Assembly (NCBI GenBank): GCA_902779055.1
Contig: CACZAD010000014.1
Coordinates: forward strand, 55,988 to 119,987
From: Fibrobacter succinogenes
GTDB taxonomy: Bacteria > Fibrobacterota > Fibrobacteria > Fibrobacterales > Fibrobacteraceae
DNA: 64,000 bases
Direction: 5' to 3'
Position 1 is the stretch's first letter; each line of letters starts with the position of its first letter. This document shows positions 56,938 to 64,000 of the stretch, in pieces. A program made the translations under genes and the position numbers. Under the pieces are notes generated by a model. The model saw nothing but the letters and a program-made list of their open reading frames with translations. It was not told where the DNA came from and did no database searches.

Positions 56938-59900
56938 TTATTTCTTCTCGACGAGTTCCGTGGCGAGCTTCTTCATTCCGTTGAAGTCCCACTTGCCGCT
57001 TCCGAGCTTCGGAATGGCTTCGACGCCAAATACAGAACCCGGCTGCATGAGTGGCGGAATGCCCGACTTGCGGAGGCTTCTCGAGATTTCTTCGGTGTCG
57101 AGCGTTTCGTCGCCCTTGACGAGGAGAACAATGCGTTCGCCCTTCACGGAATCCGGAACGGCTGTGATTGCAAATTCGTGTTCGCCGAGGATGCCCGTTT
57201 CTGCAATGCGGAGTTCCACGGCGGTAAGCGAAATCATTTCGCCACCGAGCTTTGCAAAGCGGCTGTAGCGACCGAGAATCTGGATGAATCCGTCCTTGGT
57301 GATGACGCACTTGTCGCCCGTCTTGTACCAACGGCGGCCATCGACTTCGAGGATGACGTTTTCGGTCTTGGCTTCGTCCTTGAGGTAACCCTTCATCACC
57401 TGCGGGCCCGTGACCACGAGCATGCCTTCTTCGCCTTGCTGCAAGAATTCGTTCGTTTCGGGATTGATGATGGCGCCAACAGATCCCGGAATCACGAGAC
57501 CGATACTGGAGGTGTCACAGCATTTTTCCATCGTGAGGAAGTCGTCCAAAAGTACGTTCGGGGCGTTAAGCGTTGCAAGCGGCGTGAGTTCCGTGCAGCC
57601 GTAACCTTCGTAAATATCCTTACCGAACTTGAGCTTGAACGTTTCGCGCATTTCGGGACGGAGCTTTTCGGCACCGGCGATGATGTAGCGGAGCGTGTCA
57701 AGGCACATCGGGTGGACCCAGCGGTTGATCGCGATGGCGCGGAGGAACGTCGGGGTGCCCATGAGAATTGTCGTCTTGTACTGGGCGCACACGCGGGCGA
57801 GCGTCTTGATGTCGGTCGGGTCCGGACAGAGCACCATCGGCACACCGTCCAAGAGCGGCATCATGAATGTCAAGGTAAAGCCGAACGAGTGGAACAGCGG
57901 GAGAATCGATGTCATCACGTCGTTACGGCAGAGCTTGAGGATGTAATCGCCTTGCTGGGCGTTCGAGATGACGTTCTTGTGCGTGAGTTCGACGCCCTTC
58001 GGAGTGCCTTCGGAGCCGGAGCTAAAGAGAATCACGGCATCGTCATCAAGCTTTGCAGAAGAGTTGAACCACATCCAGCGCAAGAGCTTTGCGGGGCTGA
58101 TAGACACGAAATAAGCGCAAACGAGTCGGCTGAATGTCGAAATCTTTGCTTCTTCTTCGTCCAGGAAAATCATCTTGCATTTTTCGGCGAGGTTCTTGAA
58201 GTCCGGGTTCTTGCCACAGAGCTTTTCGAAGAACACGCGCGTCGTGACGATGGTCGAGAGTTCTGCCTTGTCGATGCATCCGATGAGGGTATCAACCGGA
58301 GCGGTGTAGTTCAAGTTGACCGTCGTCTTGCCCGTGCCGATGATGGACATGATGCCAAGAGCGGCGTCGCGGCTTGTCGGGAGCATGAAGCCGATGTTCT
58401 GGTCGTTCTTGGCGACGGACTTGATCTTTTTGCCGAAGTGGTGGCAGAGGCGAATCATGTCGTAACCGGTGACGTGGTTGCCGGCGGGGTCAATCAAGAT
58501 CGGGCGGGAACGGCGCTTGCGCATGGCGCGGAACCAAAGCGGAACGATGGTCGCAGAATGGCTCATGGCCATGTTCCAGATGTCGGTACCCAGAAGCTTA
58601 ATTTCGTTGCGAATTTCTTCGTCGCTCGTCGAGGCCGGAAGGGCGTTGCCGAAACCGACGCTGATGGTGCGGTTGAAGTACTGCGGACGGTTCACGCTTT
58701 CGGAGGCGTTGCTGTAACGGCTGCCCCAAAGACCTTGAATGTAGAACGGAACAATCTGAGCTTCGGTGCCTTCGATGGCTTTGGTGTAGTCGATCGAGAA
58801 CTTGGAAATAAACGGGGCCTTGGAAACTTCGCCTTCCGGGAAAATCACGACGGCTTCACCTTTAAGAAGTGCTTCGTGGATTTTCTCCATGGCTTCACTC
58901 GGATCGCGGCGGTTGATGTCGATGACCGATTTACCGTGCGCAAACCAACGCAAGTACCAGTCTGCGAACGTGTTCTTGTTGCTTGCGATGAGGAGCGGGC
59001 GAGGGCTTGCCATCTGGAGGACTGCCCAGTCGATAAAGCTATAGTGCGGGCCTACCAAAAGGAGCGGTCCGGATTCCGGCATGTTTTGTATGCCGTGTAC
59101 TTTAATTTTGTAGCGGAACACGTACGAGAACGCAAAGCGGAGCCCTGCGCGGAGGAGCGTCATCGGGGTGCGCTTGAGCGTGAACACGAACGTGAGCGTG
59201 AGGATCACGGCGAGGAAGAAGAACTGCTTGTGCGGGCTCAAGTTGGTCGTGAGGAACAGTACCACCTGGAAGGCTAGCAGAACAAAAAGGAAGCCCATCT
59301 GGATCATGAATGACACGGCGTGGATACGGCCCGAAGTGTCAGGACGCGTAACATTCTGGATGACCGTACGGAGAATGACGAATGCAGAACCTGCCCAGAA
59401 GGCGATGAACGAGTAGAGGAATGCAAGGACGTTCTTGTTGTCAATGAACGGGGTAATGAACATCGTGATAGCCGTTGCAATGGCTGCAAGCGGGATGAGA
59501 CCAGTTTCGACAAAGCTCTTGGATGACTTCGCGGCACTGATGGCGCCGATGATGTAACCGATGGCGGGGAAGATAAAGATCCATTGGAACAAAGTCGTGC
59601 TTTGGGTCCCGGTCATGTTCTGCGAGAACATGATGAGAAACTGCGTGACGCCCCAGAAGGCGGCAATGCCGAGCATCGAAAGCCTGAGCATCGGGTTCGA
59701 CCAGGTCGATGCAAAATTACGTCTGGGCGAGCGGAGCTTGACGAATTTGTTTTGCTTGTTGACGCGGATGCAGAAAGACGAAATGGCGGTAATGAGGCCA
59801 GTTCCCGAAAGGATGAAGGGGAGAATCTTGTTGTTGATGTTCAGGCTGTTGGTCGGGTCATACTTGAACGTTGCCGCCGAAATGACCATGATACCGAGAG

Positions 59901-60339
59901 CCATGAAAATCACATGGTTTGCATTGATCTTGACCAGGTCCTTTCCTTCAGTAATCTCTTTCATAAGACCAATCTTTGCAGGATTGAAAAGGGCGAGGAA
60001 TATGCCAAAAAGGAACAGCAGACCGAATGCACCAAAACCGAAATCGACACTGAAGAAGAATGAAAGCAACAAAATCGATACGGTCATGCCGATGGCAGAC
60101 CAGCCCATCACCTTGTTCTTGGAATAGCGACCGGCAAAGAAACTTGCGACGTGCATGAAGAAGATGCTGGGCGAGAACATGGCGAATTGGAGCAGCAGGC
60201 ATTGCCAGAAAAACATTGCTCCTTCGGAGTTGAATGCGATCCAACGTTGAAAGTGGATGAATAATCCTAACTGCATGAATGCACTAAAAAATACGGCTAT
60301 GTAGTAGGGAATCGCACTAGGGGATGTTGTTCGTTTCAT
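56938..60339 (-). CDS. Three-part fusion: MFS (LplT-like), PlsC acyltransferase, acyl-CoA/ACP synthetase
   Basis: A 1133-aa protein. Residues about 1-395 form a 12-span MFS unit (LplT-like lysophospholipid flippase); about 415-620 a PlsC acyltransferase with H-x4-D (GPHYSFIDW, H432-D437) and VIFPEGEVS; about 640-1133 an AMP-binding synthetase with ILFSSGSEGTPKGVELTHKN (near 770), GYGCTELTP, WYKTGDKC and GRYSRFAKLGGEMISL. This is the LplT-Aas lysophospholipid salvage pathway in one chain: import, re-acylation and fatty-acid activation. In E. coli these are two genes. The catalytic Lys region is GSGKWD. Confidence 0.92.
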   Translation of the reverse strand: MKRTTSPSAIPYYIAVFFSAFMQLGLFIHFQRWIAFNSEGAMFFWQCLLLQFAMFSPSIFFMHVASFFAGRYSKNKVMGWSAIGMTVSILLLSFFFSVDFGFGAFGLLFLFGIFLALFNPAKIGLMKEITEGKDLVKINANHVIFMALGIMVISAATFKYDPTNSLNINNKILPFILSGTGLITAISSFCIRVNKQNKFVKLRSPRRNFASTWSNPMLRLSMLGIAAFWGVTQFLIMFSQNMTGTQSTTLFQWIFIFPAIGYIIGAISAAKSSKSFVETGLIPLAAIATAITMFITPFIDNKNVLAFLYSFIAFWAGSAFVILRTVIQNVTRPDTSGRIHAVSFMIQMGFLFVLLAFQVVLFLTTNLSPHKQFFFLAVILTLTFVFTLKRTPMTLLRAGLRFAFSYVFRYKIKVHGIQNMPESGPLLLVGPHYSFIDWAVLQMASPRPLLIASNKNTFADWYLRWFAHGKSVIDINRRDPSEAMEKIHEALLKGEAVVIFPEGEVSKAPFISKFSIDYTKAIEGTEAQIVPFYIQGLWGSRYSNASESVNRPQYFNRTISVGFGNALPASTSDEEIRNEIKLLGTDIWNMAMSHSATIVPLWFRAMRKRRSRPILIDPAGNHVTGYDMIRLCHHFGKKIKSVAKNDQNIGFMLPTSRDAALGIMSIIGTGKTTVNLNYTAPVDTLIGCIDKAELSTIVTTRVFFEKLCGKNPDFKNLAEKCKMIFLDEEEAKISTFSRLVCAYFVSISPAKLLRWMWFNSSAKLDDDAVILFSSGSEGTPKGVELTHKNVISNAQQGDYILKLCRNDVMTSILPLFHSFGFTLTFMMPLLDGVPMVLCPDPTDIKTLARVCAQYKTTILMGTPTFLRAIAINRWVHPMCLDTLRYIIAGAEKLRPEMRETFKLKFGKDIYEGYGCTELTPLATLNAPNVLLDDFLTMEKCCDTSSIGLVIPGSVGAIINPETNEFLQQGEEGMLVVTGPQVMKGYLKDEAKTENVILEVDGRRWYKTGDKCVITKDGFIQILGRYSRFAKLGGEMISLTAVELRIAETGILGEHEFAITAVPDSVKGERIVLLVKGDETLDTEEISRSLRKSGIPPLMQPGSVFGVEAIPKLGSGKWDFNGMKKLATELVEKK

Positions 60340-60401
60340 AAGTTGTTCTAGTTAAAAATTTTGAGGTAAATATAGCAAATGTTACCATATATATAGAACA
60401 G

Positions 60402-60427
60402 AAAAAGCCTACCCGAAGGCAGGCTTG
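60402..60427 (-). terminator. Terminator of the NSS transporter operon
   Basis: On the minus strand AAGCCTGCC-TTCG-GGTAGGCTT (one mismatch) is followed by TTTCTGTT. Confidence 0.8.
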
Positions 60428-60452
60428 AAATGAAATGTTTTGTTATTTTAAC

Positions 60453-60560
60453 TTACTTTTTCTTGAACACTTTGTAGAAGCAAAATGCGCAAAGACCGAT
60501 GATTGCGGCCCAGGAGCAAACCATGAAAATGAGTCCGCCGGTAGTGAATTCTGCGTTCAT
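60453..60560 (-). CDS. 35-aa small membrane protein, MetS-like NSS partner
   Basis: ATG 60560 to TAA encodes MNAEFTTGGLIFMVCSWAAI followed by IGLCAFCFYKVFKKK: one transmembrane helix and a basic tail. GGAGG lies seven bases upstream, inside the transporter's last codons, and only two bases separate the genes. This placement and architecture match the MetS-type small subunits of bacterial NSS transporters. In Corynebacterium MetPS the small subunit is needed for transport; that requirement here is inferred. Too short for routine gene calling. Confidence 0.85.
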   Translation of the reverse strand: MNAEFTTGGLIFMVCSWAAIIGLCAFCFYKVFKKK

Positions 60561-60562
60561 TT

Positions 60563-62248
60563 TTAGCCCTCCATATTTTCGTCAGAGTTACCGATTTCCA
60601 TCTTCTTAATCTTCTTGCTGCGGCCCTTTTCTGCAGGACCACCCTTACGCCAAGCATAGGCGATAGCGACATTCAAGAGGACAAAGAGCACAAACAGGAA
60701 TCCACGGAAAGCCCAGGTGAATCCAATCTTCGAGAAAGTCTTGCCGAAGAGTTCTACCGTGGCGGCCGGGTCCACGTTGCTGAGCGTGATGAACGGGAGA
60801 CCGTCCGTTGCCGTGAACGAAACCAAGAGTACAATCAAGTAAATCGGGCAGACATACATGATGATCGGGCGGAGGAAGCGCGGAAGCTTGAGCTGCGAAC
60901 CGTCGTTCATGGCGGCGAAAGCTTCGTTTTCGTTCGGATCGGCCTCGACTTCGGCAGGGAAGTCGCCATTGGCCTTGGCGTCCTTGACCTTGCGGCGACC
61001 GAGTACAAAGCTGAAGAGAATGGCCTGGATCATGCCCACGAACACGATGAGGTACGTACCGCCCCAGAAGTCGAGTTCATCCACCGTACCGGCTGCAAGG
61101 CCGAAAATAGCCGTGAGGCTTCCGATGAAGGTGATGGTGCTGATGGTCGTCACGGACTTTTTACGCGTAAATTTGAGGTCGTCTTCGCAGAAGCTGATGA
61201 GCGGCTGGATGATGGAAATGGCGCTTGTGATGCCGGCAAAGAAGAGCATCGTGAACCAAATGGTCTGGAGTACGCCGCCAAACGGGAGCGTTCCGAACAC
61301 GTACGGCATCGTCTGGAATCCAAGACCGAAGGTGCCGAGCTTGGCGCATTCTTCGATGTTTGCACCGGCGATAAGCACAGCCATCGGAATCACGACCGTA
61401 CCGCCGATAATCACTTCGGCAAAGCCGTTCGTGGCGCTAGCCGTGAGCGAAGAAAGAACGAGGTCTTGCTTGGGCTTGAGGTAGCTTGCGTAGCAGAAGA
61501 TGATGGCCATGCCAAGGCTCATCGTAAAGAACACCTGGCCTGCGGCTGCCATCCAGATCTTGGGGCTTGCTAGCTGCGAAAAGTCCGGGTTCCACATGAA
61601 GGCGAGGCCCTTGCCGATGCCCGGAAGCGTAAGTACGCGAACCACGAGAACGAGGCCCAAAATCAAGAGAATCGGCATGCAAATCTTGTTGGCGCGTTCG
61701 ATGCCCTTGCGCACGCCGAACGAAAGAACGATCATGTTAGCGATAAACGTAATGAGGAAGAAGATGATGGCGACCGGGATGCCACCGACGCAAGTCTTGA
61801 GCATGATGTAGTTGCCAAAGAATTCCGTCATCTTTGCAGGACCCTGGGCGACCACTTCCATCAACGTGCCCGTTGCGGAGTAGAAGGCGAAGGCCAAAAT
61901 CCACGACTGGATAAAACCGTAATAGAAGATGATGAAAATCGGGGGGAGGAGGCCGAGAGAGCCGAGGTACTTAGCCCACTTCTTCTTTTTGCGGAAAATG
62001 ATGTGGTAGGTACTCGGGGAGGTTCCGTAATTGTGGTAACCCGCATAGCGACCGAGCGTCCATTCGATCCAGGCTAGGGGAATGCCTAGACAGACGAAGG
62101 CGATGAGGTAGGGGATGATGAATGCGCCGCCGCCGTTTGTCGCAGCCTGCACGGGGAATCGGAGAAAATTACCTAGACCAACAGCGGAACCAGCCACTGC
62201 GAGGATAACCCCGAGCTTGGAACCCCAGTTTTCACGATTGTTTGCCAT
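60563..62248 (-). CDS. Sodium-dependent NSS/SNF-family transporter
   Basis: A 561-aa protein with about 12 spans. The N-terminal signature is WGSKLGVILAVAGSAVGLGNFLRFPVQAATNGGGAF, with the unwound TM1 that binds Na+ and substrate; PLAWIEWTLGRYAG and SLGMAIIFCYASYLKP are further NSS blocks. Substrates are usually amino acids; the specific one cannot be read from sequence. The following 35-aa gene supports the MetP-like branch. Acidic cytosolic segment (EVEADPNENEAFAA) before the last spans, basic tail at the C-terminus. Confidence 0.93.
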   Translation of the reverse strand: MANNRENWGSKLGVILAVAGSAVGLGNFLRFPVQAATNGGGAFIIPYLIAFVCLGIPLAWIEWTLGRYAGYHNYGTSPSTYHIIFRKKKKWAKYLGSLGLLPPIFIIFYYGFIQSWILAFAFYSATGTLMEVVAQGPAKMTEFFGNYIMLKTCVGGIPVAIIFFLITFIANMIVLSFGVRKGIERANKICMPILLILGLVLVVRVLTLPGIGKGLAFMWNPDFSQLASPKIWMAAAGQVFFTMSLGMAIIFCYASYLKPKQDLVLSSLTASATNGFAEVIIGGTVVIPMAVLIAGANIEECAKLGTFGLGFQTMPYVFGTLPFGGVLQTIWFTMLFFAGITSAISIIQPLISFCEDDLKFTRKKSVTTISTITFIGSLTAIFGLAAGTVDELDFWGGTYLIVFVGMIQAILFSFVLGRRKVKDAKANGDFPAEVEADPNENEAFAAMNDGSQLKLPRFLRPIIMYVCPIYLIVLLVSFTATDGLPFITLSNVDPAATVELFGKTFSKIGFTWAFRGFLFVLFVLLNVAIAYAWRKGGPAEKGRSKKIKKMEIGNSDENMEG

Positions 62249-62352
62249 ATTTCGTTTCCTAGAAAAAGTACGGTTTTCGTGGATATCGGGCTAAATTTAG
62301 TTATTCCGATGAATATTGCAACTTTGAAAAATGTTACGCAGGGCCGCAGTTT

Positions 62353-63753
62353 TTACGAATTTGACTTTTGCGTACCCTTGATTTCCATTTTCTTTCGGTA
62401 CATGCTTTCGTCGGCCCGTTTGAAAACATCGTCGACGCTGTCGCCCTTTTTGTATTCGGACATGCCGTAGGCGACGGAGTATCGTTCCCAGGGGTGGCGC
62501 GATTTGTCTTCGCGAGTCTTCTGGAATTCCGTTTCCATAGTTTTCAAAAGCTTGTTTCTGTTATTATAGTTGTTGTTCTGCAACAGCACTATAAATTCGT
62601 CGCCACCGATTCTGTAAATGGGGGATTGCTTGTAGATGTTGCAGAATATGTGGCAGGAACCGAAAATGTACTTGTCGCCGCAGTCGTGCCCGTAATGGTC
62701 GTTCACGTCCTTGAGGTTGTTGACGTCGATCATCACGAAGGCGAACGAGGCGGTGCCTTGGTCAATTTGCTGCTGCAACGATTCCTTCATCTTGTCGTAG
62801 GCGGCCTTGCTGTTGACGTGGGTCAAGGCGTCTGTAAAGGCGAGGTGTGTCATGTCTTCGGCTTGTTCCTGGGCGGAACGGGCGAGTGCCTCGGCTTCTA
62901 AAAGTCCCTGAACATAGGTGCGCATATCCTGGGACATCTGCGAGATGGCTCTGGAAAGGGATTCCACTTCGTTATTCGTGTGGATTTCGGGGGCGTCAAA
63001 GATGAGTTCGTCGGGCGATATTTTACCGCGGCTCCGTTCGGCGAAGTTGCTTGCGCTTTTTTCCAATGCGAGAATCGGGCCTGTGACATTATGGCGCAAC
63101 CAGACAATCAAGATAAGGACAAACAACATTCCCAGGCAGAGCGCTAAGACAACATTGTAGAGAACATAGTTGTTGACCGTCTTGTGAAGTTCTACGATGG
63201 AAATGTCTGCACAGATGACGCCGAAATGGACTCCAAGCGAAGTGACATAAGGCTTGCAGGCGGTGTAGGCCGCACCCCAGTCGGAATCTTCTTCAAAGAA
63301 TGAAATTTCGTCCCTTTTTATGGCGTTTTCGAATTTTTTTATTTCGGAAAGTTCGTAGGCGTCGGTCGGTTCCAGTAACTTCATATCCTCTTCACCACGG
63401 GCGCGTTCCTCATTGTTGGTGGCCGAACAGATGTTGTACATGGAGTCGTTACGCACGAATAGGGAGTACAAGTAGAATAGCTTGAAATCGTCGACCATGC
63501 CGTTGAGGAGCTGCTGGAGGTTGTCGTATTTTTCGCTCTTTTGACCGGTGATGGTACACTGGTAAAGGTCATCCATGTCAATCTGGCCTGTGACGTAGTT
63601 TAGGATGTTGCTTAACTTATCGTCGTAACGCTTGTAAAGAGACTTGGAATAGGTAAGGTAGGCCTGGATCGAAAGTAAAAAACACAAAAACGCGACAAAA
63701 ACCGCACTACCAAGAATAAGGCTTTTATGAATAGGTCTCTTATGTTCCTTCAT
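62353..63753 (-). CDS. Membrane-bound GGDEF diguanylate cyclase
   Basis: About 466 aa from ATG 63753 (AAGGAG seven bases upstream; a TTG at 63771 would include the SD). Two spans (about 12-32 and 196-218) enclose a periplasmic sensor domain of about 165 residues, followed by a HAMP-like linker (ALEKSASNFAERSRG..NNEVESLSRAISQM) and a GGDEF domain with intact RIGGDEF (about 383-389) and DVNNLKDVNDHYGH. Probably makes c-di-GMP in response to an outside signal. A possible effector is the MshEN-type PilB at 12544. Confidence 0.9.
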   Translation of the reverse strand: MKEHKRPIHKSLILGSAVFVAFLCFLLSIQAYLTYSKSLYKRYDDKLSNILNYVTGQIDMDDLYQCTITGQKSEKYDNLQQLLNGMVDDFKLFYLYSLFVRNDSMYNICSATNNEERARGEEDMKLLEPTDAYELSEIKKFENAIKRDEISFFEEDSDWGAAYTACKPYVTSLGVHFGVICADISIVELHKTVNNYVLYNVVLALCLGMLFVLILIVWLRHNVTGPILALEKSASNFAERSRGKISPDELIFDAPEIHTNNEVESLSRAISQMSQDMRTYVQGLLEAEALARSAQEQAEDMTHLAFTDALTHVNSKAAYDKMKESLQQQIDQGTASFAFVMIDVNNLKDVNDHYGHDCGDKYIFGSCHIFCNIYKQSPIYRIGGDEFIVLLQNNNYNNRNKLLKTMETEFQKTREDKSRHPWERYSVAYGMSEYKKGDSVDDVFKRADESMYRKKMEIKGTQKSNS

Positions 63754-63811
63754 ACATTGCTCCTTGGCCAAAAGATAAATCTTTTTTACCGAAAAAGCAA
63801 AAAACGCACAA

Positions 63812-63844
63812 AAAACGCAGGCTCCGGGGAGTCTGCGTTTTTCG
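63812..63844 (-). terminator. Terminator of the aconitase gene
   Basis: On the minus strand AACGCAGACTCC-CCGGAGCCTGCGTT forms a hairpin with one internal mismatch, followed by TTTTGTGCG. Confidence 0.8.
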
Positions 63845-63861
63845 TTAAAGGCGATAAGCGC

Positions 63862-64000
63862 TTACTTGTTGTTCGCGCGGATCAAGTTGAGGGCGGAGCC
63901 TGCCTTGAACCATGCCCACTGCTGTTCGTTGTAGGTGTGGCTGAGGGCGATGTTATCGACCGAGCCGTCCTTGTGGTGGGCGACGAGCGTGAACTCGGAA
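63862..64000 (-). CDS. Aconitate hydratase, C-terminal end (partial)
   Basis: Last 45 codons of a minus-strand gene that continues beyond the window. The ending [20 protein letters not shown] followed by [11 protein letters not shown] is the characteristic C-terminus of mitochondrial-type aconitases (N-E-x-[10 protein letters not shown]). This TCA enzyme isomerises citrate to isocitrate. The iron-sulfur ligands lie outside the window, so the call rests on the tail alone. Confidence 0.8.
   Translation of the reverse strand, partial: SEFTLVAHHKDGSVDNIALSHTYNEQQWAWFKAGSALNLIRANNK

Noticed and set aside
57178..59277. 699-codon open frame on the plus strand opposite the MFS/PlsC/synthetase gene
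   Set aside because: The minus strand carries a full three-domain enzyme. The plus-strand product is a repetitive Arg/Glu/Val/His sequence typical of an antisense shadow.
1..64000. tRNA, rRNA, CRISPR array, integrase or transposase genes
   Set aside because: Looked for T-loop sequences, rRNA blocks, regularly spaced repeats and recombinase motifs by eye; none seen. A covariance search would be more sensitive.

Overview
The window looks like a chromosomal segment of a Fibrobacter (Fibrobacterota), most likely close to F. succinogenes. Two gene families found almost only in that lineage are present: a TIGR02147-type regulator (2938-3774) and a secreted protein with the F. succinogenes major paralogous (FISUMP) domain (33748-34356). 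The rest fits a Gram-negative rumen fibre degrader: LPS (kdsB), a Tol-Pal system, Omp85, lipoproteins, a GH8 xylanolytic enzyme and type IV pilus genes. Coding density is high, genes often overlap by 1-14 bases (ATGA, TAATG, GTGA), and TTG/GTG starts with good Shine-Dalgarno (SD) sequences are common. I saw no rRNA, tRNA, CRISPR array, IS element or prophage.

Layout. 1-6.4 kb: VanZ-like protein, murB, a short DnaG-like primase, then a three-gene cell-surface unit (TIGR02147 regulator, internally duplicated lipoprotein, outer-membrane barrel). 6.4-8.2 kb: epmB divergent from efp. 8.2-11.5 kb: LamG-type lipoprotein and two unfamiliar proteins. 11.5-23 kb: thiL, pilB, an acyltransferase, a PcrA-type helicase, gatC, kdsB, a ComEA-like protein, pilM and pilN/O-like genes, rsmD and coaD. 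23-30.5 kb: rhomboid protease, PfkB kinase, coiled-coil protein, choice-of-anchor I protein, hrpB and a small membrane protein. 30.6-38.5 kb: an Omp85 protein with a repeat linker, ppa, a proline/histidine-rich secreted protein, the FISUMP protein, a GntR/LacI-type regulator convergent with a GH8 exo-oligoxylanase, a lone rpsD and a secreted endonuclease I. 38.9-45.8 kb: folC, an LPP20-like lipoprotein and the tolQ-tolR-tolA-tolB-pal-cpoB operon. 45.9-56.8 kb: murA with an RDD protein, rapA, proB, scpB, mutS, an HD-domain protein and a RidA protein. 56.9-64 kb: an MFS/PlsC/acyl-CoA-synthetase fusion, an NSS transporter with a 35-aa partner, a GGDEF protein and the C-terminus of an aconitase.

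How genes work together. EpmB and EF-P form an enzyme-substrate pair. MurB and MurA are both peptidoglycan precursor enzymes. Tol-Pal ties the envelope together. PilB, PilM, a PilN/O-like protein and the ComEA-like protein suggest pili with DNA uptake. The GH8 enzyme has no signal peptide and probably trims imported xylo-oligosaccharides.

Most unusual observations: (1) the 5' end of mutS is broken, with the start in one frame and the rest in another and about ten conserved codons missing; (2) two members of interspersed palindromic repeat families lie in frame inside hrpB; (3) several repeat families recur in the intergenic spaces, including a 79-bp element present twice and short TTCCTACT/TTAGTGGT arrays beside start and stop codons; (4) an Omp85 protein carries five exact 14-residue repeats between POTRA domain and barrel. 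I did not find a clearly new multi-gene system. The best candidates for unexplored biology are the TIGR02147/duplicated-lipoprotein/barrel unit and the repeat elements.
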